From positions 868,001 through 932,000 of the forward strand of contig CM066296.1 of assembly GCA_033816765.1 (NCBI GenBank): a DNA stretch of 64,000 nt, read 5' to 3'. The position numbers and the translations under genes are program-made. Source of the stretch: Nothopassalora personata. Lineage: Eukaryota > Ascomycota > Dothideomycetes > Mycosphaerellales > Mycosphaerellaceae. Below, in pieces: positions 9,239-18,290 of the stretch (position 1 is its first letter; the number at the start of each line of letters is the position of its first letter). Under the pieces are notes generated by a model. That model made no database searches and was not told the DNA's origin. It saw only the letters and a program-made list of their open reading frames with translations.

Positions 9239-10130
9239 TGCGAACACCATGGTGCAGCATGCTGGGGTCGACTTGAACCTCGAAATTGAAAACTACTGGA
9301 CTAGCAACCGGCTCAACATGCTGTACTCCCTTGACTCAGAGGGCACCAGTGGGCCGGAGTTTTTACACGGTTTTCATAAGCAAGGGAATGCTGCAGAGTT
9401 CATCCAGTGGTGCCAGATCAACGACTGCATAGAAGACGGCCGATTTAAGCGTTTCTTCTCGGTTGGGGTTCAGAATTACCTGAGCAAGAACAGCATCAGC
9501 TGGTTCAGAGAGGACCTAAGCGCTGGGCAAATGCGGGTGACCACTGCAGGCGTTCCAATGAGGCAGGCCGCACACAAGAAGACGCTGCGTCAGATTGACC
9601 CTTGCTTTATCGCGATCCGCGACGATGACTATCTTGAACTCCAGAGAAGCTGGAGCATGCACCAGGTGATGGACCTCCATCGTGACTTCAAGACGCCAAG
9701 TGAGAGCGCTGCAGGGTTTGAGTATCGACGCCCAGTACCTGGCCATCCTTTCCCTGCGGCCGTACACCTCAGTGGCATCAGCCCCCTGTCCGATGCCCTA
9801 GCGGGTTTGAAGTCCTGGAACGACAACGAAGTCATCCTTGATGCTAGAAGGTGGCTTGATGCTGCGGTCCGCCCAGACTCGGAGCTCTTCCACAAGAAGA
9901 TGCATGAATGGCGCGTCCGAGCTGTGAAGTTGATGGACAAGCAGCTCAGCTTGGTCACTGCTCTCGAGCAGATGTGCTTCACAAGCGAAGGGCGTGATGA
10001 GAACGTCTTCCGCAACTACCATGGGAACTTCACCAACCAGCCACTTGGGGACGCGTCTAGTGAGATTGGTGTTGGCCACGACAACGAGTGGGTCTGGACA
10101 AAGGAGTTGTGTGAGAATGAGTGGAACTGA
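9227..10130 (+). CDS. ORF3, C-terminal third (unknown function)
   Basis: Continuation of ORF3 in the next frame after the extra G in the homopolymer at 9,226-9,235; open until the stop at 10,128-10,130. The segment is rich in aromatic residues and His (for example FLHGFHKQGNAAEFIQWCQ and MHQVMDLHRDF), globular in composition, without a motif I can assign. Copy B carries the same region (about 57,300-58,214) with many RIP stops but colinear, showing that ORF3 was amplified together with the element. Treat it as part of one about 967-residue protein, not as a separate gene. Codon use and GC are like those of pol. Confidence 0.72.
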
Positions 10131-10604
10131 GTGGTTGGTGCGGGTTTATGGGCTCCTGGTTTCTGGTTGATTTCCGGCTACAGCTGTAGCCTATGGGTTT
10201 CTGGTTCTGATTCTGGTTCTGGTTCTGGTTGATGCTTCGGGTACGGGTGCTTCTGGTCCTTAGATCTTACTTGTTTCTTATGGTCACTTATCTTCCCTTG
10301 ACTCACTTTCTGGCCACGCGATGGACTCGTCTTTGGATTTATCAGGTTACTGGTACTGACACTCACTTGTCTCATGAATGGCGCTTGCATTGTTCGACCA
10401 TCTGGCCTGTTCGATTGATGCTGACATAGCTGCCCAACCCCTCGCCAGTCTCGTGGCATACGTCAACGCAGTGCGACGGGCGCGAGTCGCGGATTATTGA
10501 CGTCACCATCACGGATTGCCTGACATCTTGTATGTCAAGCTGAATGGTAGGCCCGGGCTTACTGCTTTGGAACCTGAGGACAGGTTCGTAATGGGGGAGG
10601 ATAT
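10131..10604. other. ORF3 3' region, TTCTGG repeats and polypurine tract
   Basis: No gene seen. A short TTCTGG/TTCTGA hexamer array lies at about 10,198-10,232. The sequence TCGTAATGGGGGAGG (10,586-10,600) followed by ATAT directly precedes the LTR and is the likely polypurine tract priming plus-strand DNA. The same 15-mer occurs at 6,416-6,430 in pol. Confidence 0.65.
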
Positions 10605-10981
10605 ATTGACGACTAATGGGTTGTGTTGACCTTGGGTTTGGGTTTGGGAAGGGGTCCCTTGGGTCCAACTTGCCCAAATTCATTTAGGTTTGATTGGACA
10701 TTTGGGCAAGCCAGCAGGACCTGGTATGGCCACTGAGATATATACTGCGCAGTTGAGTATTGTAAGCGTGGCATCAAGGCAACAATTCAATTCATACCTC
10801 TCGAGTAGAGGGTATAGGGGTTTAGGGTCCGCCAATCCTCTTGTTTTATCTGGCTACTGCGCTGCTCGTCACGTGACCTGATTTCCCGGTCCCAGGACCG
10901 GCAAATACCCCTGCTTACGCAAGCACCGCTCCATACCACCACAACTCGGACAGGCCTACATAGGGTGGTTGGTAGACATTA
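10605..10981 (+). repeat. 3' LTR of copy A (377 bp)
   Basis: Boundaries come from copy B, whose target-site duplication GTAGT fixes the ends: LTR begins ATTGACGAC and ends GTAGACATTA. It contains the TCACGTGA (10,869-10,876) plus palindrome (10,881-10,906) module. It lacks about 15 bp of a repeated GGTTTAG-type stretch present in the LTRs of B. Confidence 0.85.
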
Positions 10982-12800
10982 ATAGTAGTAAGGAAGTCTA
11001 CATCGAGACCGATGCGTCTAATATAGCAATAGGCGCGTGTCTAACATAGACACACGATAGGTAGAGACACCTAGTAGCCTATTACTCCCGGAAAATGACT
11101 ATAGCGGAACAGAACTACGACATCTATAATAAAGAGCTTCTAGCTATTGTTACTGCTATATAACATTAGAGAGTATATATCGAGGGCCTACCGAAGTTAA
11201 CGATTCTTTCTAACTATAAGAATCTTACGTACTTCACGATGACGAAAGAACTTACCCGAAGGCAAGCCCGCTAGTCGGAGCTACTAGGACAATATAAGTT
11301 CGAAATTAGATATACTCTAGGACGAGAGAATAGCCGCGCCGACGCGCTAAGCCAAAGAAGCGACTATATAGAAGGAAAAGAACTAGTGTAACATAAAGTA
11401 TTAAAGACAAACCCCGACGGAAGTCTTAGTGCTAATATAAGAGAATTTAACAACATCGTACGGATATTAGGCGATAGGGACGAACAATTCCCTATATCGT
11501 AAGGGAAATACTAAGTACCTAAGAATCGAGAAGAAGAATGTATACGACAATATTACGACGGACTAATATATAGGCACCCTAGAACTTTAAAGATAATAGA
11601 CCTAATATAACGCAGTTTCTCATTTCTATAGATAAGACTTAAGGTGTTACGCTACATTAAACAATACGTATACTACTAACGAAACAAGGCTACGAGACAT
11701 ATAAAATACGGTTACCTACAGTTTAGGACACTACCGACGAAACCATAGGACGAAGTTATAATAGACTTTATTACGAAACTCCTACCGTTAAGAGATTAAG
11801 TTACGAAACAACTATACGATATAATACTAGTTATAGTTAATAGACTCACGAAATACGCACACTTCATTCCTACATTAGAGACATATAATGTAGAGTAGCT
11901 CGGATACCTTATACTAGATAGACTTATCCGATACTATAGATTCCCTTAAGCGTTTATAACGGACAGAGATAAGCTATTTACATTAAACTACTAGAAGACG
12001 CTTATAGGAACGATCGGAATTAAACATAAGCTATTAATAGCATACTATCTAGAAATAGATGAATAAACTAAGAGAATGAATTAAACGCTAGAACAATACC
12101 TACGACACTACATTAATTATGCATAAGATAACTAGGTTTCATTACTGCTAATAGCGTAGATTGCACTAAATAACTACAAATCGGAGACAACTTTAACGAC
12201 ACTATTCTATACGAACTTTAGTAAAGATCCTAACCTATTTAGAACACCTAGATCTTACCTATAAGCCGAAAGAGTAATCGTAATAACGGATACTCTTAAG
12301 GAAGTATATAAAGAGACACGTAAGGCGATCGAAGATACATAATAAAAACTGTCTCGATAACGGTAGGACACGAGAAAAATAGCACCTCTACTAAAAGAGG
12401 GGGATAAGGTCTATCTCCTTATAAAAACTTAAGAACAAGGAGATAGACTAAGAAACTAGATTACGTTAAGGTCGGACTATTTTTTATCGATAAAGTTATA
12501 GGACTAGTTAACTACCGCCTACGACTACTACTAGACGCTAAAATCCACCTAGTCTTCTACATCTCTAAGCTAGAACTAGCGGACGCCGAAACACCTTGCT
12601 AGGAGAGCTTCCATTTCGAGCCGGAAGTAGAAAACGAATTCGAAGTCGAAAGAATCCTAGATAAGAAAGGTTAGCGATACCTTATTAAATAGAAAGGATA
12701 CAACGAAGAAAATACCTAGGAACTAAAACAAAACCTACAAAACTGTTAGCAAAAGATCCGACAATACTAAAAATAGGTCCGCCGAATAACTAACGATAAT
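10982..12800 (+). mobile_element. RIPped Ty3/gypsy chromovirus fragment (RNase H - integrase - chromodomain)
   Basis: Conceptual translation with TAG stops reads YIETDASN...AIGACL and YYSRKMT...EQNYDIYNKELLAIV (RNase H) at about 10,995-11,160, then an integrase core (for example LIRYYRFP and AFITDRDK near 11,920-11,970). A chromodomain lies at about 12,640-12,755 (VERILDKKG, YLIK*KGYNEENT*E). Stops sit where TGG or CAG is expected, the RIP signature. The 5' part is missing because copy A sits at its left end. A different family from copy A, which lacks a chromodomain. Confidence 0.9.
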
Positions 12801-12819
12801 CGATCTATCGGCCGACGAG

Positions 12820-12893
12820 CGACTAGGGTAGGAATCGAACCTACGACCTTAAGAGTATAGATAGCTTACGCTCTACTACTAAGCTACCTAGCC
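12820..12893 (-). pseudogene. tRNA-like relic (minus strand)
   Basis: Read on the minus strand: a 7-bp acceptor stem (GGCTAGG with CCTAGTC, one G-T pair), a D-arm GCTT...GAGC, and a perfect T-arm (GTAGG TTCGATT CCTAC). The anticodon arm does not fold well: about 2 nt too long, with only 4 pairs. It lies in RIPped DNA, so it is probably a mutated tRNA gene or a tRNA-derived fragment; the anticodon cannot be assigned. Confidence 0.55.
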
Positions 12894-12899
12894 GATTAA

Positions 12900-13302
12900 T
12901 AAGAATAGGGACACAACTTATAAATAAGTACCCTAATAAGTCTCTACCCCTAGGGACTCGCCCTAAGGCTCCGCTCTAGAAAGCGCCGCCTAGTTATTAC
13001 TATATTGTGTCCAGCGCTATCATTCTACCCGGTGCCCGTCGCAGAAATGCACATCTCGAACACGCGATTGCCCGCTTCGCTCTCGAACTTGCACCGATTT
13101 GGTCACCCACCTACGGGCACGAATCGAGAGGAGCACCGGATTGTTATGTCCCCAAAACACTGCACTGACGTCTTGGGCGGATCTCTTCGAAGACTGAGCT
13201 CTCGCCTTCTCTCGAAAAGTGGGTCGTGGAATTTAGCTATATATTGCTACAAAATTTGGCCTTTTCATGCTTGGCACAGTGTTGTGCGAGAAACGTAGGC
13301 AT
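12900..13302. other. Repeat/island boundary, no gene
   Basis: AT-rich RIPped sequence ends near 13,000 and normal-composition sequence begins. A short open frame at 13,005-13,298 has no recognisable domain and I do not call it. Confidence 0.5.
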
Positions 13303-13392
13303 GGGAGTGTGGTTTAGGGGTATAACGTCTGCTTCGCATATCTAAGTACTTGCAATTGCTGAAGGTCTTGGGTTCGATTCCCAACACTTCCA
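13303..13392 (+). tRNA. tRNA-Ala (CGC), intron-containing
   Basis: Acceptor stem GGGAGTG (13,303-13,309) pairs with CACTTCC (13,385-13,391), including the G3-U70 wobble that marks alanine tRNAs, and the discriminator is A (13,392). The T-arm TTGGG TTCGATT CCCAA is perfect. The anticodon loop reads TTCGCA followed by an insertion of about 18 nt at the canonical position after base 37, giving a nuclear-type intron. The anticodon stem has one T-T mismatch. Confidence 0.85.
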
Positions 13393-13782
13393 CATTTTTT
13401 GGTATTTGAATGGCGTATCTCGGACAAAGGGATGCTTTAAGATATTGCTTCAAGGCCTGGAGATCACTACAGTTCTTGGCAGGAAGACCGGCGAACCCTC
13501 TCTTTGAAGTGCAATGACTCCACCCGGCTACCGTCATGGGAAGAAAGGTTCAGAATACCGTAATATCGAACGGTATGTTGGAGACCTAGCATCATAATCT
13601 TCTCAGCACCGCCCCTAGTCCTAGTTGAACCTTTTTCTCGTACAGTACTACGTATCGCCTCTGACTACTTTTACCGACTACTCACTGCTTTGACAGCAGC
13701 AGGGGTCTTCTTATAGCAATACCACGATAGAGCGAAGGTCTATGGCACGATGGTGTAACCAACAGCGCCACGGCCATACGTT
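13393..13782. other. Intergenic, nothing recognised
   Basis: Between the tRNA and the F-box-like pseudogene. A T run follows the tRNA directly (13,396-13,401), consistent with RNA polymerase III termination. No other feature seen. Confidence 0.5.
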
Positions 13783-14878
13783 GTGAATCTTCCAGTAGAG
13801 GTTCAGCAACACATTGTCAGATTTTGCGGCGCTCAAGACATTATCGAGCTACGACTTACCTGCAAAGAGCTCAGCGGGGCCATTTTCGCCGTCTCCGCCC
13901 ATGGAATATCTATACTTATTGCACTGCTTCCTTCTGAATCCCGGTTGAGTCCGTCGAATACACGAGCTTGCTTCCCAGCCACACCTAATGTGGAAGATCA
14001 AGGCAGTCGAATTCTTCTTAGATCGATATGAAGGCGAGGATCTAGCCGTGAAGAGGATCAGACCGACGATGTCTAAGTCTGCTCCCAATACGAAAAATTC
14101 AGTAGACCTTCGAACGAGAGGCTGCTCTCCGAGGTGTTCCGCTTACTATCAGAGGCAGGCTGCCCAGGTCTCCCGATCGACCTGGACCGATACTGCACCG
14201 ATAGCACCTTCACCGAAGCAGAGATGAAAATACAGGCAGGCCATCACAAACACTGTTTCTTCGGGCTGCGGCTGGGTTCAGGGTGCAGAAGTTCACCACG
14301 GACAATGTAATCTGTTAAGCTGATGCGACCATGACGACCTCAACCCGATGTTGCTTGGAAATGACGAGGTCAAGCCCACCATTCGAGGATCTCTTCTTGC
14401 GGTCAAGATCAGTGGCACCTCCAACATCTATTTCAAGCTCTACATCTGCGACTTCGGCATCTCCTCATTCATGGTCTGGCCATTTCAGTCTGAGGAAGTC
14501 TTACGTACACTCGACGAGAGTAAGAATGCTTCATACCTGGACATTGATCTTTAATAGAGCCCAGTTACCACAGAGATTCGTATTATCAAAGGGTACACGG
14601 CTCTGCGGCCTGATAGAGTGGACTGGAGTTTCGCCATGATGGGTGTGAAAGCAGGCACGGTCCTGGAGCTGCTTGAGCTGCCAATTGGCCTAAATCGGGC
14701 CATAGAGCAGCTCGAGGGGATAGAAGATGATAAGCAATGGGAACTCGATGTCACTGATTATCGTGAGGCCGGTATAGCCTGACCCACGGGTGATTTCGAC
14801 TGGAAAGACAGCTTGACTGAAGCGCAGATTGAGAAGATCTTAAGCGAGCCGGACATCGACCTGGACGATCCTGATTGA
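13783..14878 (+). pseudogene. F-box-like gene, broken
   Basis: An F-box-like N-terminus is clear: NLPVEVQQHIVRFCG...DIIELRLTCKEL. Its first codon is GTG where ATG would be expected, and the frame upstream hits TAA at 13,756 without an ATG. After about 14,030 the reading frame is interrupted, but further pieces are visible: an internal segment at 14,348-14,554 and a C-terminal segment at about 14,790-14,878 (FDWKDSLTEAQIEKIL...DDPD). The C-terminus matches the layout of the intact neighbour at 16,573-17,322 (FDWKEFLTADQLEKVL), so this is a paralogue. Unannotated introns could explain some breaks, but the lost start argues for a pseudogene. Confidence 0.6.
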
Positions 14879-15437
14879 GGAGGAGGGCCACGCTACCTGC
14901 AGAACAAATTAGATACAAGATAAAGCAGAGATAAGAGTCTGATCAAGCCTTCAAATCTGAGATCTGAATCTTTCACTAGTCGGAGGATCCTCTTACCGCG
15001 AACTCTTACTTTGTGATCTCCATTGTTTGCTTTCAGCGAAATAAATAATGAGTCCCTCGGGATCACAAGGCATGTTCCAGATCAGCAAACACCTTGGAGT
15101 GATCATAAAACAAGAGAGATTATGCATTAACTAAGTAAGCCAAGTCGCCTGCAGCGCGTAAATAACGACCACCATCATTAAACGGTGCTTGCACATAGAA
15201 TGTGCCAGATATGTGTTACCCAACGATGAATAATGTATATATACATGGAGCACGCTGGGACATTGTTGCAAGAAGCGCGCGGAAGACCATTACTGAATGG
15301 TTTATCCGCAGTACGTAGCTTCGGCTTAGCGTTATTTACATGTGAACCGCAGGAACGAAGGTACAAAAGCCAGTCGACTCGCTGTTCAACTCGAACTTCC
15401 TTCCAACGCAAACAAAGCCGCGACACACCAACACATC
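14879..15437. other. Intergenic / promoter of F-box-like gene
   Basis: No gene seen. It contains the upstream region of the F-box-like gene at 15,438; the frame is open upstream of that ATG but has no earlier ATG. Confidence 0.5.
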
Positions 15438-16241
15438 ATGTCCAATCCACCCGCTAAAGCCTCCACCCAAGTGGCCATGATCCCGGAACTGCTTCACGCC
15501 ATCCTGGTTCACCTTCCGCCAAGAGATCTCCTCCTCTCGCAACGAGCCCATCCAGTCTTTGGCGCAAGCATCGCAAACTCTCTAGAACTGCCTCGCCGCC
15601 TCTTTCGCCAGTTCTCACCTACCTATCCCGACCGCAGCAACATCGCGCATCCGGACAACTATAGCCCAGCGCTGCTTCACGAGTGCGGGCTACGTCACAG
15701 CTTGAAAGTCTCCTACTGCCCAATCGACAAGCACGGGAAACGTCTCCTGGTAGAGGAGGAGTACAAGGAGTGTGAACCACGCGTGACACTCGATGTCCTA
15801 ACTTCTACACCAATTCGGTTTCCAGCAGACCTTTCACCACATGGCGCATCATCATATCTCGCCATCCTTCTTCAACGACATCCTGCTCCGGTCAGAATCT
15901 CCCTCTACAACACTGACGAAATCAAGTATCCGGGCCTCGATGCACGCTGGAGTACCGCAGCTGTGACGGTCAGGCGCGCGACTTTGCTGGAGTTGAAGGA
16001 CATCTGGGTTGGCCTAAAAGAGGCGGCCTATGCGATCCAGAGGGACGGACAGTACGAGAATGACTGGTGTCACAACGTGCAAGATATGATCGCGTACGAG
16101 AGACCGCTGCCGGTGGATTCGTACAAAATCACGGATCACTTCACGACAGAGCAATTCGAGGCTATGGTTGACGAGGTGGACATCGTGGTAATGGCATGTG
16201 ATCGCTACAGCCCTAGCCACGGCGAGGACTGTGAAGCATAG
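15438..16241 (+). CDS. F-box-like protein
   Basis: Predicted 267 aa from the ATG at 15,438, the first ATG in frame. Residues about 14-50 (MIPELLHAILVHLPPRDLLLSQRAHPVFGASI) fit an F-box: hydrophobic L/I spacing, PPRDLL and a following R/H position. F-box proteins link substrates to Skp1-cullin ubiquitin ligases; the substrate-binding part here is not recognisable. The C-terminal pattern (ERPLPVDSYKITDHFTTEQFEAMVDEVD) corresponds to that of the neighbour at 16,573. Uninterrupted single exon. Middle of a tandem trio of related genes on the same strand, a typical outcome of local duplication. Confidence 0.75.
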   Translation: MSNPPAKASTQVAMIPELLHAILVHLPPRDLLLSQRAHPVFGASIANSLELPRRLFRQFSPTYPDRSNIAHPDNYSPALLHECGLRHSLKVSYCPIDKHGKRLLVEEEYKECEPRVTLDVLTSTPIRFPADLSPHGASSYLAILLQRHPAPVRISLYNTDEIKYPGLDARWSTAAVTVRRATLLELKDIWVGLKEAAYAIQRDGQYENDWCHNVQDMIAYERPLPVDSYKITDHFTTEQFEAMVDEVDIVVMACDRYSPSHGEDCEA

Positions 16242-16572
16242 TGCAGCGAACTCGGTACACAGAACAAAGCAAAATATACTCGATAGTTCGGCGTTTCATT
16301 TTCTAGGGATAGGGGGCCTCACCACTGTTCTAATAGGCTTGACATTATGCAAAGAATTACTCAGTCTCACACGAGTCCTACTAGCTGCATCTATGCGATC
16401 TCGTTCCGATAAGGCAGGATATTTTGTTTCATCCACGTGTAAAGCTTGGCATAACCGAGGTCCATGCTTTTCGCATCCCTAGACTTTCCGAGAATGACCT
16501 TCGCCAAACAACACCGCGGCGCAGAGCACACCCGATCACACACCACCAACCACACATACCCTGATATCTACA
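16242..16572. other. Short intergenic, promoter region
   Basis: About 330 bp between the two intact F-box-like genes. A CA-rich leader (CACACCACCAACCACACATACC) precedes the ATG at 16,573. No other feature seen. Confidence 0.5.
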
Positions 16573-17322
16573 ATGACGACATCAGCATGCGACCGTGTCA
16601 CTACCGTGCCAGAGCTCATAGAGCAGATCCTCCTTCACTTCTCACCGAGGGAGCTTCTGCAGCTTCAGCGCGTAAACAGTGCATTCCGCGCATCCATAAC
16701 CGGCACTCCATCTCTCCAGCGCCAGCTCAACTACATGTTCTGGACGCAGGCGCAAGAGCGCTCCAGCGCCACCTCACCTCACGAGCCCGACACGCCAGCT
16801 CCAGAGCACACATCTCCCTTTGCCTCCCGACCCTCGACCCACGACGGCAAAATCACCCTCACCTGCCAAACACCCCAAGACAGCCCCTCGATCTGCGCCA
16901 CAGTCACCATTCAAAACCAGTGCTCACACCACAGAGACTACACCGACATCCTCTCTCACACCACTCAACGCCACCTGGACAGATGGCTCCAAGCACGCGG
17001 GCTCCCAATCAAGTTCACGATCCAAATGCACAACGACTTCCACAAGACCTTAGCCTTCGAAGAGGCCTCCATCACCGTCAAGCTCACCACGACACGGGAG
17101 CTGCTCGCGTTGGCAGCGAGCTTGCACAGAGCGGGCAAGAGGCTCGAGGGCGATAGGAGGTATGAGCAGGAGTGGGAGTGGGACGAGATGGGGATGCTAA
17201 TCTGGGAGCACGAGCGGCCGAAGTATGACTTTGATTGGAAGGAGTTTTTGACTGCGGATCAGCTGGAGAAGGTCTTGCAGGCGCCGGAGTTTAAGGTGTG
17301 GCGAGGGAGTGCAAGCGCTTGA
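16573..17322 (+). CDS. F-box-like protein
   Basis: Predicted 249 aa, single exon, ATG at 16,573. Residues about 10-45 (VTTVPELIEQILLHFSPRELLQLQRVNSAFRASI) form an F-box-like domain. The middle contains short beta-rich segments of unknown role. The C-terminal segment (HERPKYDFDWKEFLTADQLEKVLQAPEF) is shared with the pseudogene at 13,783-14,878 and, more weakly, with the gene at 15,438-16,241. The likely role is substrate recognition in an SCF-type ubiquitin ligase; substrate unknown. GC is high in the first half, and several overlapping alternative frames are open there, but this frame alone gives a domain. Confidence 0.78.
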   Translation: MTTSACDRVTTVPELIEQILLHFSPRELLQLQRVNSAFRASITGTPSLQRQLNYMFWTQAQERSSATSPHEPDTPAPEHTSPFASRPSTHDGKITLTCQTPQDSPSICATVTIQNQCSHHRDYTDILSHTTQRHLDRWLQARGLPIKFTIQMHNDFHKTLAFEEASITVKLTTTRELLALAASLHRAGKRLEGDRRYEQEWEWDEMGMLIWEHERPKYDFDWKEFLTADQLEKVLQAPEFKVWRGSASA

Positions 17323-18290
17323 CGTCCATGAAGCAGAATGACTGGAACGTAGGAGACGAAGACGAAGCATCGGAACGATAAGCAGGACAGTCTTTCCACA
17401 AAAGAGAATGGCTTATCCCCAGCTTCGAGCGTGTATGTCTGCCATGGCTAGCTAGCTAGTCGTTCATCACATGCTAGGTGAAAAGCAACAAACACTACAC
17501 GTCATCAACTCACCTTCTCTTCATTCAAATCCACCTACGCAAGCTGATCAGCCCAATATATCCGCACCCCCCTGTATCGCCACCGCACCAGAGCTACACA
17601 GCCTCATCCCCCTCAGTCCAGAAATCTTCGCCTCCGCGCGACCCGTTCTCTCCAAACGTAAAAACGCCAAGTGCCCTGACACCCAGCGCTCCCAAAGGCT
17701 ACCAATGGGCATAAATGTCCTTGCTCAGCATGGTGACTTGTCCAAGGTCAATGTCCTGGGCCCAGAGGGATAGGAATCGAGTAGTTCCCGAAAGCAAGAT
17801 ATTGCACTACCTCATCAGATCAGTTTCGACCCCTCTTACGAAGACCAGTGGTGGGTCAAGATCGTGGCGTGAGGTAGCCATTGAGGCTGGGACGCAGTCC
17901 ATCCTTTGCCAAGAATTGTCTCCATGCTCAACTCCGCAATCAAGTTGCCACAGTTATCGAGCAGGACAGACAGTGCGCGGTAAAAGTCGATAGCATACAC
18001 AACGTGCTTATTAATGCTATATAACAGTGAAACACTGCCTAGGGATATCTCACACTCACTTGCTATCTGTCAATCCAAGCGCTGCGCTGTGCTATACCAA
18101 TGCAAAAAGTCATCACTCAAAACCGTGTACTATCCAAGAACTGAAGCATGCATGCACGCATTCGCGCTGAAACCGAAGCTGTCAAATCCAGAATTTGTGG
18201 GTGCAATTGGTATATCTTCATCTGTGTTCTGTGTCTCCGATTTCTGTAAATTTCTTGCCGTATTCAACATCACACATGTGCTCGTAAAGC
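17323..18290. other. Intergenic, nothing recognised
   Basis: Nearly 1 kb between the F-box-like gene and the 3' end of SLM1. Short open frames near 17,471-17,993 overlap each other and show no domain. A GCTAGCTAGCTAG micro-repeat lies near 17,446-17,458. Confidence 0.5.

Larger units (their letters stand above)
1..10981 (+). mobile_element. Gypsy-type LTR retrotransposon, copy A (5' end outside window)
   Basis: The order is gag, aspartic protease, reverse transcriptase, RNase H, integrase (the Ty3/gypsy order), then a third coding region (ORF3), a polypurine tract and a 377-bp 3' LTR. The 5' LTR and 5' leader lie left of the window. Sequence context is GC-balanced with long open frames, so this copy escaped RIP, unlike copies B (46,540-59,200) and C (35,919-38,763 plus 59,422-64,000). 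It inserted into a RIPped chromovirus, whose RNase H region starts immediately after the LTR. Four small indels relative to B (three of them also checkable in C) interrupt gag, gag-pro, the pro end and ORF3, so this copy is probably non-autonomous unless they are assembly errors. Element ends were defined from copy B: it starts ATTGAC and ends ACATTA rather than TG...CA. Confidence 0.93.

Noticed and set aside
9227..10130. ORF3 C-terminal part as an independent gene
   Set aside because: It begins at a seven-G run where copy B has six; with six it is in frame with the upstream part, so it is the end of one protein.
7226..10130. ORF3 as an envelope-like gene
   Set aside because: No signal peptide, no membrane-spanning segment and no fusion-peptide-like stretch could be seen.
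13005..13298. 97-codon frame before tRNA-Ala
   Set aside because: It straddles the repeat/island boundary and has no recognised domain.
14348..14554. Separate small gene
   Set aside because: It lies between the F-box start and the shared C-terminal motif of the broken paralogue and is best read as its middle part.
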